A stretch of 64,000 nt of DNA. Origin: Mucilaginibacter sp. OK268 (GTDB lineage: Bacteria; Bacteroidota; Bacteroidia; Sphingobacteriales; Sphingobacteriaceae). The translations under genes and the position numbers were made by a program. Where the stretch lies: the NCBI RefSeq assembly GCF_900103125.1, contig NZ_FNJV01000001.1, positions 868,001 to 932,000 on the forward strand, written 5' to 3'. Below are positions 34,295-42,979 of the stretch, piece after piece. The notes below the pieces were generated by a model. That model made no database searches and was not told the DNA's origin. It saw only the letters and a program-made list of their open reading frames with translations. The first letter of the stretch is position 1. Each line of letters begins with the position of its first letter.

Positions 34295-35128
34295 ATGAAA
34301 CTATCGGTTATCATTGTTAATTATAATACCTGCAACATGCTCCGGCTGGCGCTTAACTCTGTGGTAAGAGCCGCCCAGGACATCGCGAATGAGGTTTTTG
34401 TGGTTGATAATGGTTCAATTGACCGGTCGTTGGCCATGATCCAGGAGGAGTTTCCGGAGGTGAGGGTGATAGCTAATACCAAAAATGAGGGTATAGCCAG
34501 GGCCTATAACCAGGCTCTGAAACTGGTTTCGGGAGAGTATGTTTTAATGGTCAGTGCGGATACTATTACAGGCAAAAAGACCATAGAGAAAACGCTGGAA
34601 TTTATGGATCTGCATACCGATTCCGGCGGGCTGGGTGTCCGGATGATCACACCTGAGGGGCGTTTCCTGAAAGAGTCGAAACATGGCTTTACCAGGCCAT
34701 GGGGCATATTTTTTAAATTGACCGGGCTAGCTAAATATTTTTCAAAATCGCGGCTTACCGATGTGCAACGTAAAGACTGGGTAGAGGAGTTTCAAACTTC
34801 CGAAACCGATGTGCTGAATGGCGCTTTTATGCTGTACCGGAAAGAGGCCCTTAATCTGGCCGGTTTGCTGGATGAGCGTTTCCATATTTATGGATATGAT
34901 ATCGACCTGTCATACCGGGTAAGGCTTACCGGGTTCAAAAACTACTATTTTCCAAAAACATATATCATCAACTTCAACACAAGGGGAAAAGCTAAATTTA
35001 GCTATGCTTATATCAGGGAATTTTATGGTGCTATGATTATATTCGCCACAAAATACTTGTTTAAGGTGCCCGAAATAAAAGTGGAGGGCTTACCGCAGCT
35101 TTACCCTCCATCGTATGAAGTTGAATAA
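34295..35128 (+). CDS. Glycosyltransferase family 2
   Basis: The 277-residue protein is a GT-A fold family 2 transferase. It begins SVIIVNYNTCNMLRLALNSV, carries VFVVDNGSIDRSL as the nucleotide-sugar pocket, and has ADTITG at about 89-94 as the metal-site region. Near the end DERFHIYGYDIDLSYRV is the acceptor-binding block typical of rhamnosyl- or related transferases of the inner-membrane surface. The acceptor glycan is unknown. It overlaps the following SDR gene by 14 bp, so the two are coupled. Confidence 0.9.
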   Translation: MKLSVIIVNYNTCNMLRLALNSVVRAAQDIANEVFVVDNGSIDRSLAMIQEEFPEVRVIANTKNEGIARAYNQALKLVSGEYVLMVSADTITGKKTIEKTLEFMDLHTDSGGLGVRMITPEGRFLKESKHGFTRPWGIFFKLTGLAKYFSKSRLTDVQRKDWVEEFQTSETDVLNGAFMLYRKEALNLAGLLDERFHIYGYDIDLSYRVRLTGFKNYYFPKTYIINFNTRGKAKFSYAYIREFYGAMIIFATKYLFKVPEIKVEGLPQLYPPSYEVE

Positions 35129-35930
35129 TAAAATCGTTATCATCACCGGTGCCTCATCGGGCATTGGCAAATCACTGGCTATTGAATGTGCAAAACGCGG
35201 CGCAAATGTAGTATTGGCTGCCCGTCAGTACGTTACCCTTTGCGAAATAGCGCAGGATCTGGAAAAGCAATACAACATTAAAGCTCTTGCAGTACAGTGC
35301 GATGTAGCCATTGAGGAGGATTGCGAACACTTGATAAAACAGGCATTGACCACCTTTGGTAAAATAGATGTACTGATCAACAATGCAGGTATTTCCATGC
35401 GGGCGCTATTTCAGGATGCTGATCTGAAAGTATTAAAGAGCCTGATGGATGTTAATTTCTGGGGAACGGTATACTGTACCAAATATGCCTTGCCAGAAAT
35501 ATTGAAAACTAAAGGGAGTGTAGTAGGCATATCATCCATAGCCGGATATAAAGGTTTGCCAGGCCGTACAGGCTATTCGGCATCCAAATTCGCGATGAAC
35601 GGCTTTTTGGATTCATTGCGGGTAGAGAATTTAAAAACCGGCGTTCATGTGCTTACGGCCTGTCCGGGTTTTACCACATCAAATATCCGCAACACTGCTT
35701 TGGCAAAAGACGGTAGTCAGCAGGGAGAAAGTTCCATGGACGAAAATAAGATGATGAGCAGCGAAGAAGTGGCCCGGATCATCGCGGATGGTATCGAGAA
35801 CCGCTCCCGTACCCTCATCATGACCAGGCAGGGTAAACTGACTGTAGCCATTAGTAAGTTTCTGCCGGCATTTTTGGATAAGATGGTGTACAATGTTTTC
35901 GCGAAAGAGAAAAATCCATTGCTGAAGTAG
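35115..35930 (+). CDS. Short-chain dehydrogenase/reductase
   Basis: The 271-residue protein is a classical SDR. It has the cofactor motif TGASSGIGKS, the structural NNAG in INNAGISMRAL, and the catalytic Ser, Tyr and Lys in SSIAGYKGLPGRTGYSASKFAM. Its start overlaps the end of the glycosyltransferase gene, suggesting functional coupling in glycolipid or envelope biosynthesis, though the substrate is unknown. The operon ends here; the next gene is convergent, with stop codons separated by only 1 bp. Confidence 0.9.
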   Translation: MKLNNKIVIITGASSGIGKSLAIECAKRGANVVLAARQYVTLCEIAQDLEKQYNIKALAVQCDVAIEEDCEHLIKQALTTFGKIDVLINNAGISMRALFQDADLKVLKSLMDVNFWGTVYCTKYALPEILKTKGSVVGISSIAGYKGLPGRTGYSASKFAMNGFLDSLRVENLKTGVHVLTACPGFTTSNIRNTALAKDGSQQGESSMDENKMMSSEEVARIIADGIENRSRTLIMTRQGKLTVAISKFLPAFLDKMVYNVFAKEKNPLLK

Positions 35931-35931
35931 G

Positions 35932-36888
35932 TTATTGGTTCACTGGCGAAAGCACTTCAAAATCATTGATCTTATCCAGGTGCAATACAATCCTTCCATC
36001 TTCGTCGCGGTCAAATGTGGGTCTGAATTTGGCATCCCACACCATGTCTTTATAAGTATAGGTAGTACGGGAATGGATAGTTTGCGAAAAAGTATCGTCA
36101 AAGATTCTTAATAATACCGAGAAAACTACCTGTGCTTTTTCAAAATCTTCCCGCGTAAAATCTTTCAACGGACTATCATCATCAATAGGATGTACTACAG
36201 TCCAGTTAATGGATAATATACTTACTGCTTTACGCTCCAGTACCAGTGGATAAAATTTACGTTCTGTTTTGCCATTTACCTCTTCATTATAGGAGAAATT
36301 TACTTCTATATGCAAATCAATCAATACGTTATGCCTTGAATTGGCCAGCCTGAACATGAGGCCGGTTTTATCTCCTTTATAAGGGGCAACAAGAATATTT
36401 TCGCTGTATTTGATCTTAGCGGTAGGTTTTGAAAAACGGCCGTAAAGTAAACCTGTGGCTAAAGCAAAGGCCAGCAAACCCATCATTGATTCCAATGCCG
36501 CCACTGAATTGGCGGCCATACCCTGCGGACTAATATGCCCGTAACCTACAGTAGATATGGTTTGTGCCGAAAAAAAGAAGGCATCCATAAAATGGTCAAA
36601 AAGGGTAGTGCCGCTTTTGCCGTCAAGACTGTCTGTTCCGAGGGCAACGTATATACAGGCAAAGATGATATTGGCCACCATATAGCCACTTAAAACAACC
36701 AGCCAAAACTTTGTCCAGCTCATGTTGATGAGGGTTTGATAGCTGTTTAACCGGTTAAAAAAGGGGAGCCCTGTACGTTTTACGTTGATAGAGCCGTCTT
36801 TATTAATTACCGGCTGGCTTTTTATAACCGGCTGTGTGCCAAAGCCAAGATCGTCTTCCGGGTTTACTTTTCGTGTATTATGGTTCAT
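35932..36888 (-). CDS. Inward-rectifier-type potassium channel (KirBac-like)
   Basis: The 318-residue protein has two membrane helices around a pore loop with the potassium selectivity filter TVGYGH (113-118). A C-terminal beta-rich cytoplasmic domain (from about 150, FSYNEEVNGKTERKFYPLVL) is characteristic of Kir channels. KirBac proteins conduct potassium inward and are gated by the cytoplasmic domain and lipids. The gene converges with the SDR gene with almost no gap, and its 5' end faces the trp leader across 84 bp. Confidence 0.93.
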   Translation of the reverse strand: MNHNTRKVNPEDDLGFGTQPVIKSQPVINKDGSINVKRTGLPFFNRLNSYQTLINMSWTKFWLVVLSGYMVANIIFACIYVALGTDSLDGKSGTTLFDHFMDAFFFSAQTISTVGYGHISPQGMAANSVAALESMMGLLAFALATGLLYGRFSKPTAKIKYSENILVAPYKGDKTGLMFRLANSRHNVLIDLHIEVNFSYNEEVNGKTERKFYPLVLERKAVSILSINWTVVHPIDDDSPLKDFTREDFEKAQVVFSVLLRIFDDTFSQTIHSRTTYTYKDMVWDAKFRPTFDRDEDGRIVLHLDKINDFEVLSPVNQ

Positions 36889-36932
36889 TTGGAGTGTAAG
36901 CTTTTCGGCTTTTGCGTAAATTTATCATTCTG

Positions 36933-36964
36933 TTTGCTTTTAGGAAAAACTATTTCCATATTTG
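36933..36964 (+). promoter_or_regulatory. Probable promoter of the trp leader
   Basis: A TTTG -33 box (36933-36936) and CATATTTG -7-like box (36957-36964, one mismatch to TAnnTTTG) are separated by 20 bp. The leader ATG follows within 10 bases of the box, so the 5' leader would be very short. Confidence 0.55.
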
Positions 36965-36972
36965 TGGCACAA

Positions 36973-37020
36973 ATGAAAATGATAGTATTAAACAATAACT
37001 GGTGGTGGCTTAACGATTAA
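36973..37020 (+). CDS. trpL: trp leader peptide (three consecutive Trp codons)
   Basis: The 15-codon frame reads MKMIVLNNNWWWLND. Three TGG codons in a row (37000-37008) lie seven codons before the stop and 55 bp ahead of a terminator hairpin. Ribosome stalling at these codons when tryptophan is scarce is the classical attenuation mechanism. No standard gene caller would report this peptide because of its length. The downstream genes are trpDFBA. Confidence 0.9.
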   Translation: MKMIVLNNNWWWLND

Positions 37021-37063
37021 TCGTAAGGCAATTCCGTTTTTTGTTTTTTAACATAATATTCAG

Positions 37064-37092
37064 AAGGGTTGCCATAAGGTAACCCTTTTTTG
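37064..37092 (+). terminator. trp attenuator hairpin
   Basis: Arms AAGGGTTGCC (37064-37073) and GGTAACCCTT (37078-37087) pair with one G-T wobble, followed by a T run. The TTGCC part could alternatively pair with GGCAA at 37027-37031, a candidate antiterminator. A second short hairpin (CCCTCAA/TTGAGGG) at 37096-37112 and a third (ATCTCC/GGAGAT) at 37142-37159 lie before the trpD start. Confidence 0.8.
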
Positions 37093-37167
37093 TTGCCCTC
37101 AATTTTTGAGGGATAAGTTGGATAAAAATTAATCATAAAAAATCTCCCCTTTAGGAGATATTGGCTT

Positions 37168-38157
37168 ATGAAACAGATACTAAATCATCTTTTTGAACAC
37201 AAAACCTTTACCCGGGAAGCTTCAAAAAATATTTTGACAAACATTGCGCAGGGGCAGTACAATAACTCGCAAATGACAGCTTTCATGACGGCATATTGCA
37301 TGCGCAGTATCACCGTTGAAGAATTGGAAGGCTTCCGTGACGCGATGTTGGAGCTTTGTTTACCTATTGATCTGGAAACTGGTCAGCTGATAGATCTTTG
37401 CGGAACCGGCGGCGATGGTAAGGATACTTTCAATATATCAACCCTGGCATCGTTCGTGGTAGCAGGTGCCGGCTATAAAGTAGCTAAGCATGGTAATTAT
37501 GGGGTATCATCGGGTTGTGGTTCATCCAATGTGATAGAATACCTGGGTTATCAGTTTACTAATGATGCCGATAAATTGAAGACTAGTATCGATAAAGCAA
37601 ACATCTGCTTTTTACACGCGCCCTTGTTTCACCCAGCCATGAAAACGGTAGCCCCTATACGCCGTGAATTAGGGGTAAAAACGTTTTTTAATATGTTAGG
37701 TCCCCTGGTTAACCCGGCTAAGCCCGAGAATCAGTTGGTTGGTGTATTTAACCTGGAGCTTGCGCGGGTTTACGCCTATCTATATCAGAAATCAACCACT
37801 AAATATACCATAGTAAATGCGTTGGAAGGCTATGACGAGATTTCGCTCACCTGCGATTTCAAAACCTTCTCTGCCGAAGGCGAAAAGATCAATACGGTTG
37901 AAGGGCTGGGTTTTGAAAAACTGGATCCCAAACAAATAACCGGAGGCGATACCGTAGCTGCATCAGCTAAAATATTTACCGATGTGCTTAACAATCAGGG
38001 CACATTTGCCCAGAATAATGTGGTGCTGTCAAACGCGGCGCTGGCTATCAAAACCATCGGCCCTGAAAAAAGCTTTGCCGATTGCTATTATGAAGCAGAG
38101 GAAGCCCTATTAAAAGGAAAAGCGTTGAATAGTTTTAATCTTTTATTGCAGAACTAA
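37168..38157 (+). CDS. trpD: Anthranilate phosphoribosyltransferase
   Basis: The 329-residue enzyme transfers a phosphoribosyl group to anthranilate in tryptophan synthesis. It has the PRPP loop GTGGDGKDTFNIST, the KHGNYGVSSGCGSSN segment contacting anthranilate and phosphate, and PIRRELGVKTFFNMLGPLVN near the middle. Length matches the family. It is the first structural gene after the attenuator, with trpF starting 2 bp after its stop. trpE and trpG are not present upstream. Confidence 0.96.
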   Translation: MKQILNHLFEHKTFTREASKNILTNIAQGQYNNSQMTAFMTAYCMRSITVEELEGFRDAMLELCLPIDLETGQLIDLCGTGGDGKDTFNISTLASFVVAGAGYKVAKHGNYGVSSGCGSSNVIEYLGYQFTNDADKLKTSIDKANICFLHAPLFHPAMKTVAPIRRELGVKTFFNMLGPLVNPAKPENQLVGVFNLELARVYAYLYQKSTTKYTIVNALEGYDEISLTCDFKTFSAEGEKINTVEGLGFEKLDPKQITGGDTVAASAKIFTDVLNNQGTFAQNNVVLSNAALAIKTIGPEKSFADCYYEAEEALLKGKALNSFNLLLQN

Positions 38158-38159
38158 GC

Positions 38160-38804
38160 ATGAGGATTAAAGTTTGTGGCCTAAAGCAACCCGAAAACAT
38201 CAAAGCCGTAGCCGCCTTAAAACCGGATTACATGGGCTTTATTTGCTACGGACCATCGCCACGCTATATTGATACTTTGTCATCAGAGGCGCTACAGGCA
38301 ATACCAGGAAACATTCATAAAACGGGTGTTTTTGTAAATGAAACCACCGAAGCCATTAACTCATTGATCGATCAGTATGATTTTGATACCATACAACTGC
38401 ATGGTGACGAAAGCCCGGAATTTGCTGATGCTTTTAAAGGCAAGGTGACGGTTATAAAAGCCTTTGGTGTTGATAACGACTTTGATTTCAGCAAACTTAC
38501 TGCTTACGTCCACAAAGTTGATTATTTGATGTTCGATACCAAAACCACTATTTATGGCGGTTCTGGTAAAGTATTTAACTGGGACATTTTGAATAAATAT
38601 ACATTGGATACTCCTTTCTTTTTATCCGGCGGTATAAGTCTGGATAATATAGAAGAAGTTAAAAATATAACACATCCGCAATTTTACGCGGTTGACTTGA
38701 ACAGTCGGTTTGAAGATGAACCGGGTTTGAAAAATATCCAGAAACTAGGAAAAGCATTTGATATCATCAAAAAACACACTATTACAGATGAAATACGGAG
38801 TTAA
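38160..38804 (+). CDS. trpF: Phosphoribosylanthranilate isomerase
   Basis: The 214-residue TIM-barrel enzyme catalyses the Amadori rearrangement of phosphoribosylanthranilate. The start [20 protein letters not shown] has the catalytic Cys, and the middle [13 protein letters not shown] and [11 protein letters not shown] are family blocks. The catalytic Asp is in YLMFDTKT. It is separated from trpD by 2 bp and its end overlaps the trpB start, so translation is coupled. trpC is not between trpD and trpF as in many Bacteroidota. Confidence 0.95.
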   Translation: MRIKVCGLKQPENIKAVAALKPDYMGFICYGPSPRYIDTLSSEALQAIPGNIHKTGVFVNETTEAINSLIDQYDFDTIQLHGDESPEFADAFKGKVTVIKAFGVDNDFDFSKLTAYVHKVDYLMFDTKTTIYGGSGKVFNWDILNKYTLDTPFFLSGGISLDNIEEVKNITHPQFYAVDLNSRFEDEPGLKNIQKLGKAFDIIKKHTITDEIRS

Positions 38805-39969
38805 CGAACATGGTTACTATGGCGATTTTGGCGGCGCTTATATCCCCGAAATGCTGTATCCAAACGTCGAAGAGCTAAGACAGCAATACCTTACCATCAT
38901 CAATGATCCGGATTTTAAGGCCGAGTTTGATGATCTGCTGAAAAATTATGTAGGCCGGCCATCGCCTTTGTATCACGCCAAAAGGTACTCTGAAAAATAT
39001 GGCGCTAACATATTTTTTAAGCGGGAGGATCTGAACCATACCGGTTCGCACAAGATCAACAACGCTATCGGGCAAATATTGCTGGCCAAACGCCTGGGTA
39101 AAAAACGTATCATTGCCGAAACCGGTGCCGGTCAGCATGGTGTAGCAACTGCTACTGTATGTGCCCTGATGGGTATTGAATGTGTGGTATACATGGGCGA
39201 AATTGACATGGCACGCCAGGCTCCCAATGTTTCCCGTATGAAAATGCTGGGCGCTACCGTGAGGCCGGCCTCATCGGGTAGTAAAACACTCAAAGATGCT
39301 ACCAATGAGGCTTTGCGCGATTGGATAGCCAACCCGGTTGATACCCACTATATCATCGGCTCGGTGGTTGGCCCGTACCCATATCCCGATATGGTGGCCC
39401 GTTTTCAATCTATCATATCCGAAGAAACAAAAAAACAACTTGTAGAACATACCGGTAAAGAATTGCCTGAATATGTACTGGCCTGTGTGGGCGGTGGCAG
39501 TAATGCCATGGGGATGTTTTATCACTTTTTAGATGATGAGCAGGTTAAGCTGGTAGCTGTGGAAGCCGCCGGTAAAGGTGTCGATAGCGGTCATTCCGCA
39601 GCTACTACCTTTCTGGGCCACGAAGGCGTTCTGCATGGCAGCCGTACCATACTGATGCAAACACCCGACGGACAAGTGGTTGAACCGTACTCTATTTCGG
39701 CGGGCTTGGATTATCCCGGTATTGGTCCGCAGCATGCGCATTTGTACAAAATAAACCGTGCTCTATATGTGAGTGTTACCGACGATGAAGCAATGAGGGC
39801 AGGTTTACTTTGCTCGCAAATGGAAGGCATTATCCCAGCCATTGAGTCGTCACATGCGCTTGCACAGCTCGAAAAAATGAAATTTAATCCAACAGATAAC
39901 GTCGTGATCTGCCTGTCAGGCCGTGGCGATAAAGATCTCGATACGTTTATCAAATATTTCGGTTATTAG
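38788..39969 (+). CDS. trpB: Tryptophan synthase beta chain
   Basis: Start at the ATG at 38788 ([18 protein letters not shown]), which overlaps the trpF stop by 17 bp. The first frame ATG at 38758 lies deep in trpF. The 393-residue PLP enzyme condenses indole with serine. It has Lys89 in GSHKINNA as the cofactor lysine, the phosphate-binding [13 protein letters not shown] and CLSGRGDKD near the C-terminus. All expected blocks are intact. A 102-bp repeat-filled gap separates it from trpA. Confidence 0.96.
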   Translation: MKYGVNEHGYYGDFGGAYIPEMLYPNVEELRQQYLTIINDPDFKAEFDDLLKNYVGRPSPLYHAKRYSEKYGANIFFKREDLNHTGSHKINNAIGQILLAKRLGKKRIIAETGAGQHGVATATVCALMGIECVVYMGEIDMARQAPNVSRMKMLGATVRPASSGSKTLKDATNEALRDWIANPVDTHYIIGSVVGPYPYPDMVARFQSIISEETKKQLVEHTGKELPEYVLACVGGGSNAMGMFYHFLDDEQVKLVAVEAAGKGVDSGHSAATTFLGHEGVLHGSRTILMQTPDGQVVEPYSISAGLDYPGIGPQHAHLYKINRALYVSVTDDEAMRAGLLCSQMEGIIPAIESSHALAQLEKMKFNPTDNVVICLSGRGDKDLDTFIKYFGY

Positions 39970-40060
39970 TTAGTCGATGGTCCATAGACCATAGTTGAAA
40001 ATTATATTCCTGAGAGCTAAACTTAAGCCATGGACAATGGACTATCGTCTATGGACAAAT
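39969..40060. repeat. Inverted word repeat between trpB and trpA
   Basis: Words such as GTCGATGGTCCATAGACC and CCATGGACAATGGACTATC, partly inverted, fill this gap. The same word family (ATAGTCGATGGTCCATAGTC) recurs at 48014-48172. It could affect trpA expression relative to trpB. Confidence 0.7.
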
Positions 40061-40071
40061 TATAAAACACA

Positions 40072-40842
40072 ATGAACCGATTAAACCAGCTTTTTGCAGC
40101 TAAGAAAAATAACCTGTTATCCATATACTATACCGCGGGTTATCCTGCTTTGAACACTACAGTTGATATTGCCGAGGCTTTGGAAAAAGCCGGCGCCGAT
40201 TTTCTGGAAGTAGGTTTCCCGTATTCCGACCCGGTTGCTGATGGGCCAACCATACAACATAGCTCAGAACAGGCGCTGGAGAACGGCATGACCCTAAACC
40301 AGCTGTTTGAGGAGCTGACCGAACTGCGTAAACGGGTTACCATTCCGATTTTGTTGATGGGTTATTTTAACCCTATTGCACAATACGGCGTTGAGCGTTT
40401 CTGCAAAAAAGCGGCTGAACTGGGTGTAGACGGCGTTATTGTACCCGATTTGCCCATGTATGAGTACGAGGCTTTGTATTCGGCTCATTTTATCAATAAT
40501 AACCTGAGCAATATATTCCTGGTGACCCCACAAACTTCACCAGATCGAATTCGTAAAATTGATGAGTTGAGCAATAGTTTTATTTACCTGCTGTCGTCAT
40601 CGTCTATAACCGGTGGTAGTCTGCAGCTTACCAATAGTATTGAAGATTACTACAAACGCATTAAGGCTATGGAACTTAAAAATCCAACCATTATCGGTTT
40701 TGGTATATCAGACAATGCAACCTTCAAAAAAGCCTGCGAATATGCCAATGGCGCTATTGTAGGTAGTAAGTTTGTAAAGCTGCTGGCCGAAGAGGGTTAT
40801 ATGGAAAAGATACCAGTTTTTGTGCGAGATATCAGGCCATAA
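40072..40842 (+). CDS. trpA: Tryptophan synthase alpha chain
   Basis: The 256-residue TIM-barrel enzyme releases indole from indole-3-glycerol phosphate. The catalytic Glu is in FLEVGFPYSDPVADG and the catalytic Asp in GVIVPDLPMYE. The phosphate loop is GFGISDNATFKKA followed by GAIVGSKFV. Length and motifs are normal. It is the last trp gene here and is followed by a palindromic repeat element. Confidence 0.96.
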   Translation: MNRLNQLFAAKKNNLLSIYYTAGYPALNTTVDIAEALEKAGADFLEVGFPYSDPVADGPTIQHSSEQALENGMTLNQLFEELTELRKRVTIPILLMGYFNPIAQYGVERFCKKAAELGVDGVIVPDLPMYEYEALYSAHFINNNLSNIFLVTPQTSPDRIRKIDELSNSFIYLLSSSSITGGSLQLTNSIEDYYKRIKAMELKNPTIIGFGISDNATFKKACEYANGAIVGSKFVKLLAEEGYMEKIPVFVRDIRP

Positions 40843-40854
40843 GCATTTCTCCGC

Positions 40855-40939
40855 GCGTCATTGCGAGGAACGAAGCAATCCCTAATAGGCAGGTTCACTC
40901 CGTAGTTAGGGGATTGCCACGCTGCGCTCGCAATGACGC
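40855..40939. repeat. CGTCATTGCGA palindromic element (long copy)
   Basis: Outer arms GCGTCATTGCGA (40855-40866) and complement (40928-40939) enclose an inner AAGCAATCCC/GGATTGCC pair. It follows trpA and may end its transcript. Confidence 0.85.
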
Positions 40940-40962
40940 CATTTTTTGTTGTTTTACCCTCC

Positions 40963-41583
40963 TTACAAATACAATTCCAGGTCCCCTTTACCTTCACGGA
41001 TGATCTCGAAATCGCCTTCGGTACAGTCAACTACGGTAGAGGCGATGTTATCCCCATAACCGCCATCGATCACGATATCAACCAGGTCTTCATATTTCTC
41101 GTAGATCAGTTCCGGGTCGGTAGAATACTCTATAATATCATCATCATCCTTAATAGATGTGGATAGGATAGGGTTACCCAAAACCCGCACGATCTCGCGG
41201 GCTATCTCATTAGCAGGCACCCGGATACCCACCGTCTTTTTATTGGAGCTTAACAGCTTGGGCACCATATGGCTGGCATTGAATATAAAGGTGAACGGTC
41301 CCGGCAAAGCCTTTTTGAGCACTCTGAAGGTAGTATTGTCAATCGGTTTGATATAGTCAGATATGTGGCTCAGATCGTAGCATATAAAGGAAAAATTAGC
41401 CTTTTCGGGTTTAATGTTCCTGATCTTGCAGATGGCTTCAATGGCTTTATGATTAGTGATATCACAACCCAGGCCGTAAACGGTATCGGTAGGGTATATG
41501 ATGAGGCCACCTTTGCGTAATACTTCAACCACCTGCTCTATAGCTTTAGGGTTAGGATTTTCGGGATATATTTTAATAAGCAT
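40963..41583 (-). CDS. tsaC: L-threonylcarbamoyladenylate synthase (YrdC/Sua5 family)
   Basis: The 206-residue protein has the YrdC domain. It starts LKIYPENPNPKAIEQVVEVL-like, then KGGLIIYPTDTVYGLGCD with the conserved Lys/Thr region, and RVPANEIAREIVRVLG near the end. It makes threonylcarbamoyl-AMP from threonine, bicarbonate and ATP, the first step of the t6A37 tRNA modification. It converges with the trp operon across the palindromic element at 40855. Confidence 0.93.
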   Translation of the reverse strand: MLIKIYPENPNPKAIEQVVEVLRKGGLIIYPTDTVYGLGCDITNHKAIEAICKIRNIKPEKANFSFICYDLSHISDYIKPIDNTTFRVLKKALPGPFTFIFNASHMVPKLLSSNKKTVGIRVPANEIAREIVRVLGNPILSTSIKDDDDIIEYSTDPELIYEKYEDLVDIVIDGGYGDNIASTVVDCTEGDFEIIREGKGDLELYL

Positions 41584-41679
41584 GATATACAGACAAATAT
41601 ACCTATAACTTGGTTTAAATCTGGTGACTGTCTGCTGTCAGCCGTGAGGATTTTAACATTTGGGGATAAGAAAAACTTT

Positions 41680-41945
41680 TTAAACCTCTTATTTTAACAC
41701 TTTTCTGCTCAAAAACGACTTAAAACAGGTCAAAAATCACCCGGAAAACCCTCATTTTAACACTTTTTAACAAATTTTAACACAGTTTTGAGCAGTTTTT
41801 AAAACTTTAAAAAGTATTAAAATATTGTTATTCAATTAATTGAATTGAAAATAATCGATTTTAGGCTTGGTTTTGTCCTTAACTAAACAGCCCGGTCCTC
41901 TGATAAAAAGAGAACCGGGCTGCTGTTTGTATAAAGATACGAAAA
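41680..41945 (-). repeat. Dispersed ~270-bp element, copy 2 (inverted)
   Basis: The reverse complement matches copy 1 at 32214-32480. The hairpin is at 41889-41921 (AGCCCGGTCCTC against GAGAACCGGGCT, one mismatch), followed by TTAGTTAAGGACAAAACC-like and GTGTTAAAATGAG-type words. The remaining 41584-42272 gap has the palindrome at 41981 and a yceI terminator, and no gene. Confidence 0.75.
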
Positions 41946-41980
41946 TTTAAGGGCATCGTCAAATGACTACTATATAGAAT

Positions 41981-42063
41981 ATGTCATTGCGAGAAGGAAC
42001 GACGAAGCAATCTCCTCGCGTTTAATATGCAAGTGACGAGATTGCCACGCTACGCAATGACAT
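41981..42063. repeat. CGTCATTGCGA palindromic element (third copy)
   Basis: Arms ATGTCATTGCG (41981-41991) and complement (42053-42063), with GAAGCAATCTC/GAGATTGCC inner arms. Confidence 0.8.
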
Positions 42064-42129
42064 GTCTCTTGGGTTATCAATTAAAAAACTCTTTGCGGAG
42101 ATGTCAGAGAATAACTAGCACAGTAGGAA

Positions 42130-42163
42130 ACAAAAAAGTCATTTGCCAAAGGCAAATGACTTT
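42130..42163 (-). terminator. Terminator of the yceI gene
   Basis: Perfect ten-base arms GTCATTTGCC (42138-42147) and GGCAAATGAC (42151-42160). The A run at 42132-42137 is a T run on the minus strand, downstream of the yceI stop. Confidence 0.8.
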
Positions 42164-42272
42164 CATCATCATCATCTATTTCAACCTGTTGAGTGTTTTA
42201 ATAAACCGGGTTGTTACCTGGGCAACAACGCCGGCTTTTAAATGTTAAAACACAGCAACAGTATTAAAACAA

Positions 42273-42815
42273 TTAAGCTTGTTTGGTCAACTGTAGGTTG
42301 ATGAGCAATTTAATGTCTTCGCCAACCACTACTGATCCGGCTTCGGTTACGCCATCCCAGGTTAAACCAAACTCTTTGCGGTTTACTTTACCCGAAATTT
42401 CAAAACCTGCTTTGGTGTTACCGTAAAAATCGGCTGCAGAGCCACCAAATTCGGCGCTAAGGGTTACCGGTTTGGTAACGTCTTTTATAGTCAGGTTACC
42501 TTTTAATTCATATTCCTCATCATCAGTTTTGGTTAATGAGGTTGATTTAAAGATGATCTTTGGATATTTTTCCGCGTCAAAAAACTCGCCGCTTTTTAAG
42601 TGCTCGTCGCGCTGAGTCTGGTTGGTATCGATGCTGTTAATGTCTAATGAAAAATCCACTTCGGCATTGTCAAAATCATCACCTTCAGTTATGATCTCGC
42701 CTTCAAAGCTTTTGAAAAAGCCGCTTACGGTTGATATAACTAAATGTTTTACTTTAAATTGTACTTCTGAGTGCATAGGGTCGATAACCCATTTTGTTGC
42801 TGTTTCTGTTGCCAT
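42273..42815 (-). CDS. YceI family protein
   Basis: The 180-residue protein is a lipocalin-like beta barrel of the YceI family. It opens WVIDPMHSEVQFKVKHLVIS, with FDNAEVDFSLDINSIDT next and FEISGKVNRKEFGL near the end. There is no signal peptide. YceI proteins bind isoprenoid-like or other lipophilic ligands and are often induced by stress. The promoter carries a perfect palindromic operator 40-66 bp upstream of the start codon. Confidence 0.92.
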   Translation of the reverse strand: MATETATKWVIDPMHSEVQFKVKHLVISTVSGFFKSFEGEIITEGDDFDNAEVDFSLDINSIDTNQTQRDEHLKSGEFFDAEKYPKIIFKSTSLTKTDDEEYELKGNLTIKDVTKPVTLSAEFGGSAADFYGNTKAGFEISGKVNRKEFGLTWDGVTEAGSVVVGEDIKLLINLQLTKQA

Positions 42816-42854
42816 GATTTTTTTTATTTGTTTTGTTGAGTCAAAGATAATAAC

Positions 42855-42880
42855 AAATTAGATGTTTAAACATCTAATTT
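42855..42880 (-). promoter_or_regulatory. 26-bp perfect palindrome upstream of yceI (candidate operator)
   Basis: AAATTAGATGTTT and its exact complement meet at 42867/42868. Position and symmetry suggest a dimeric repressor such as a MarR-type protein. No such regulator is adjacent in this window. Confidence 0.75.
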
Positions 42881-42979
42881 TATTTCATTACAATTCGCCG
42901 ACAATCAAGTACAAGTTTAACCATACAATTGCGCTAATGTTTAACTTTAAGAGTTATTTTTATATTAAATAATCTATTT

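Noticed and set aside
42027..42248. 73-codon plus-strand frame
   Set aside because: It covers a palindromic repeat and the yceI terminator, so it is non-coding.
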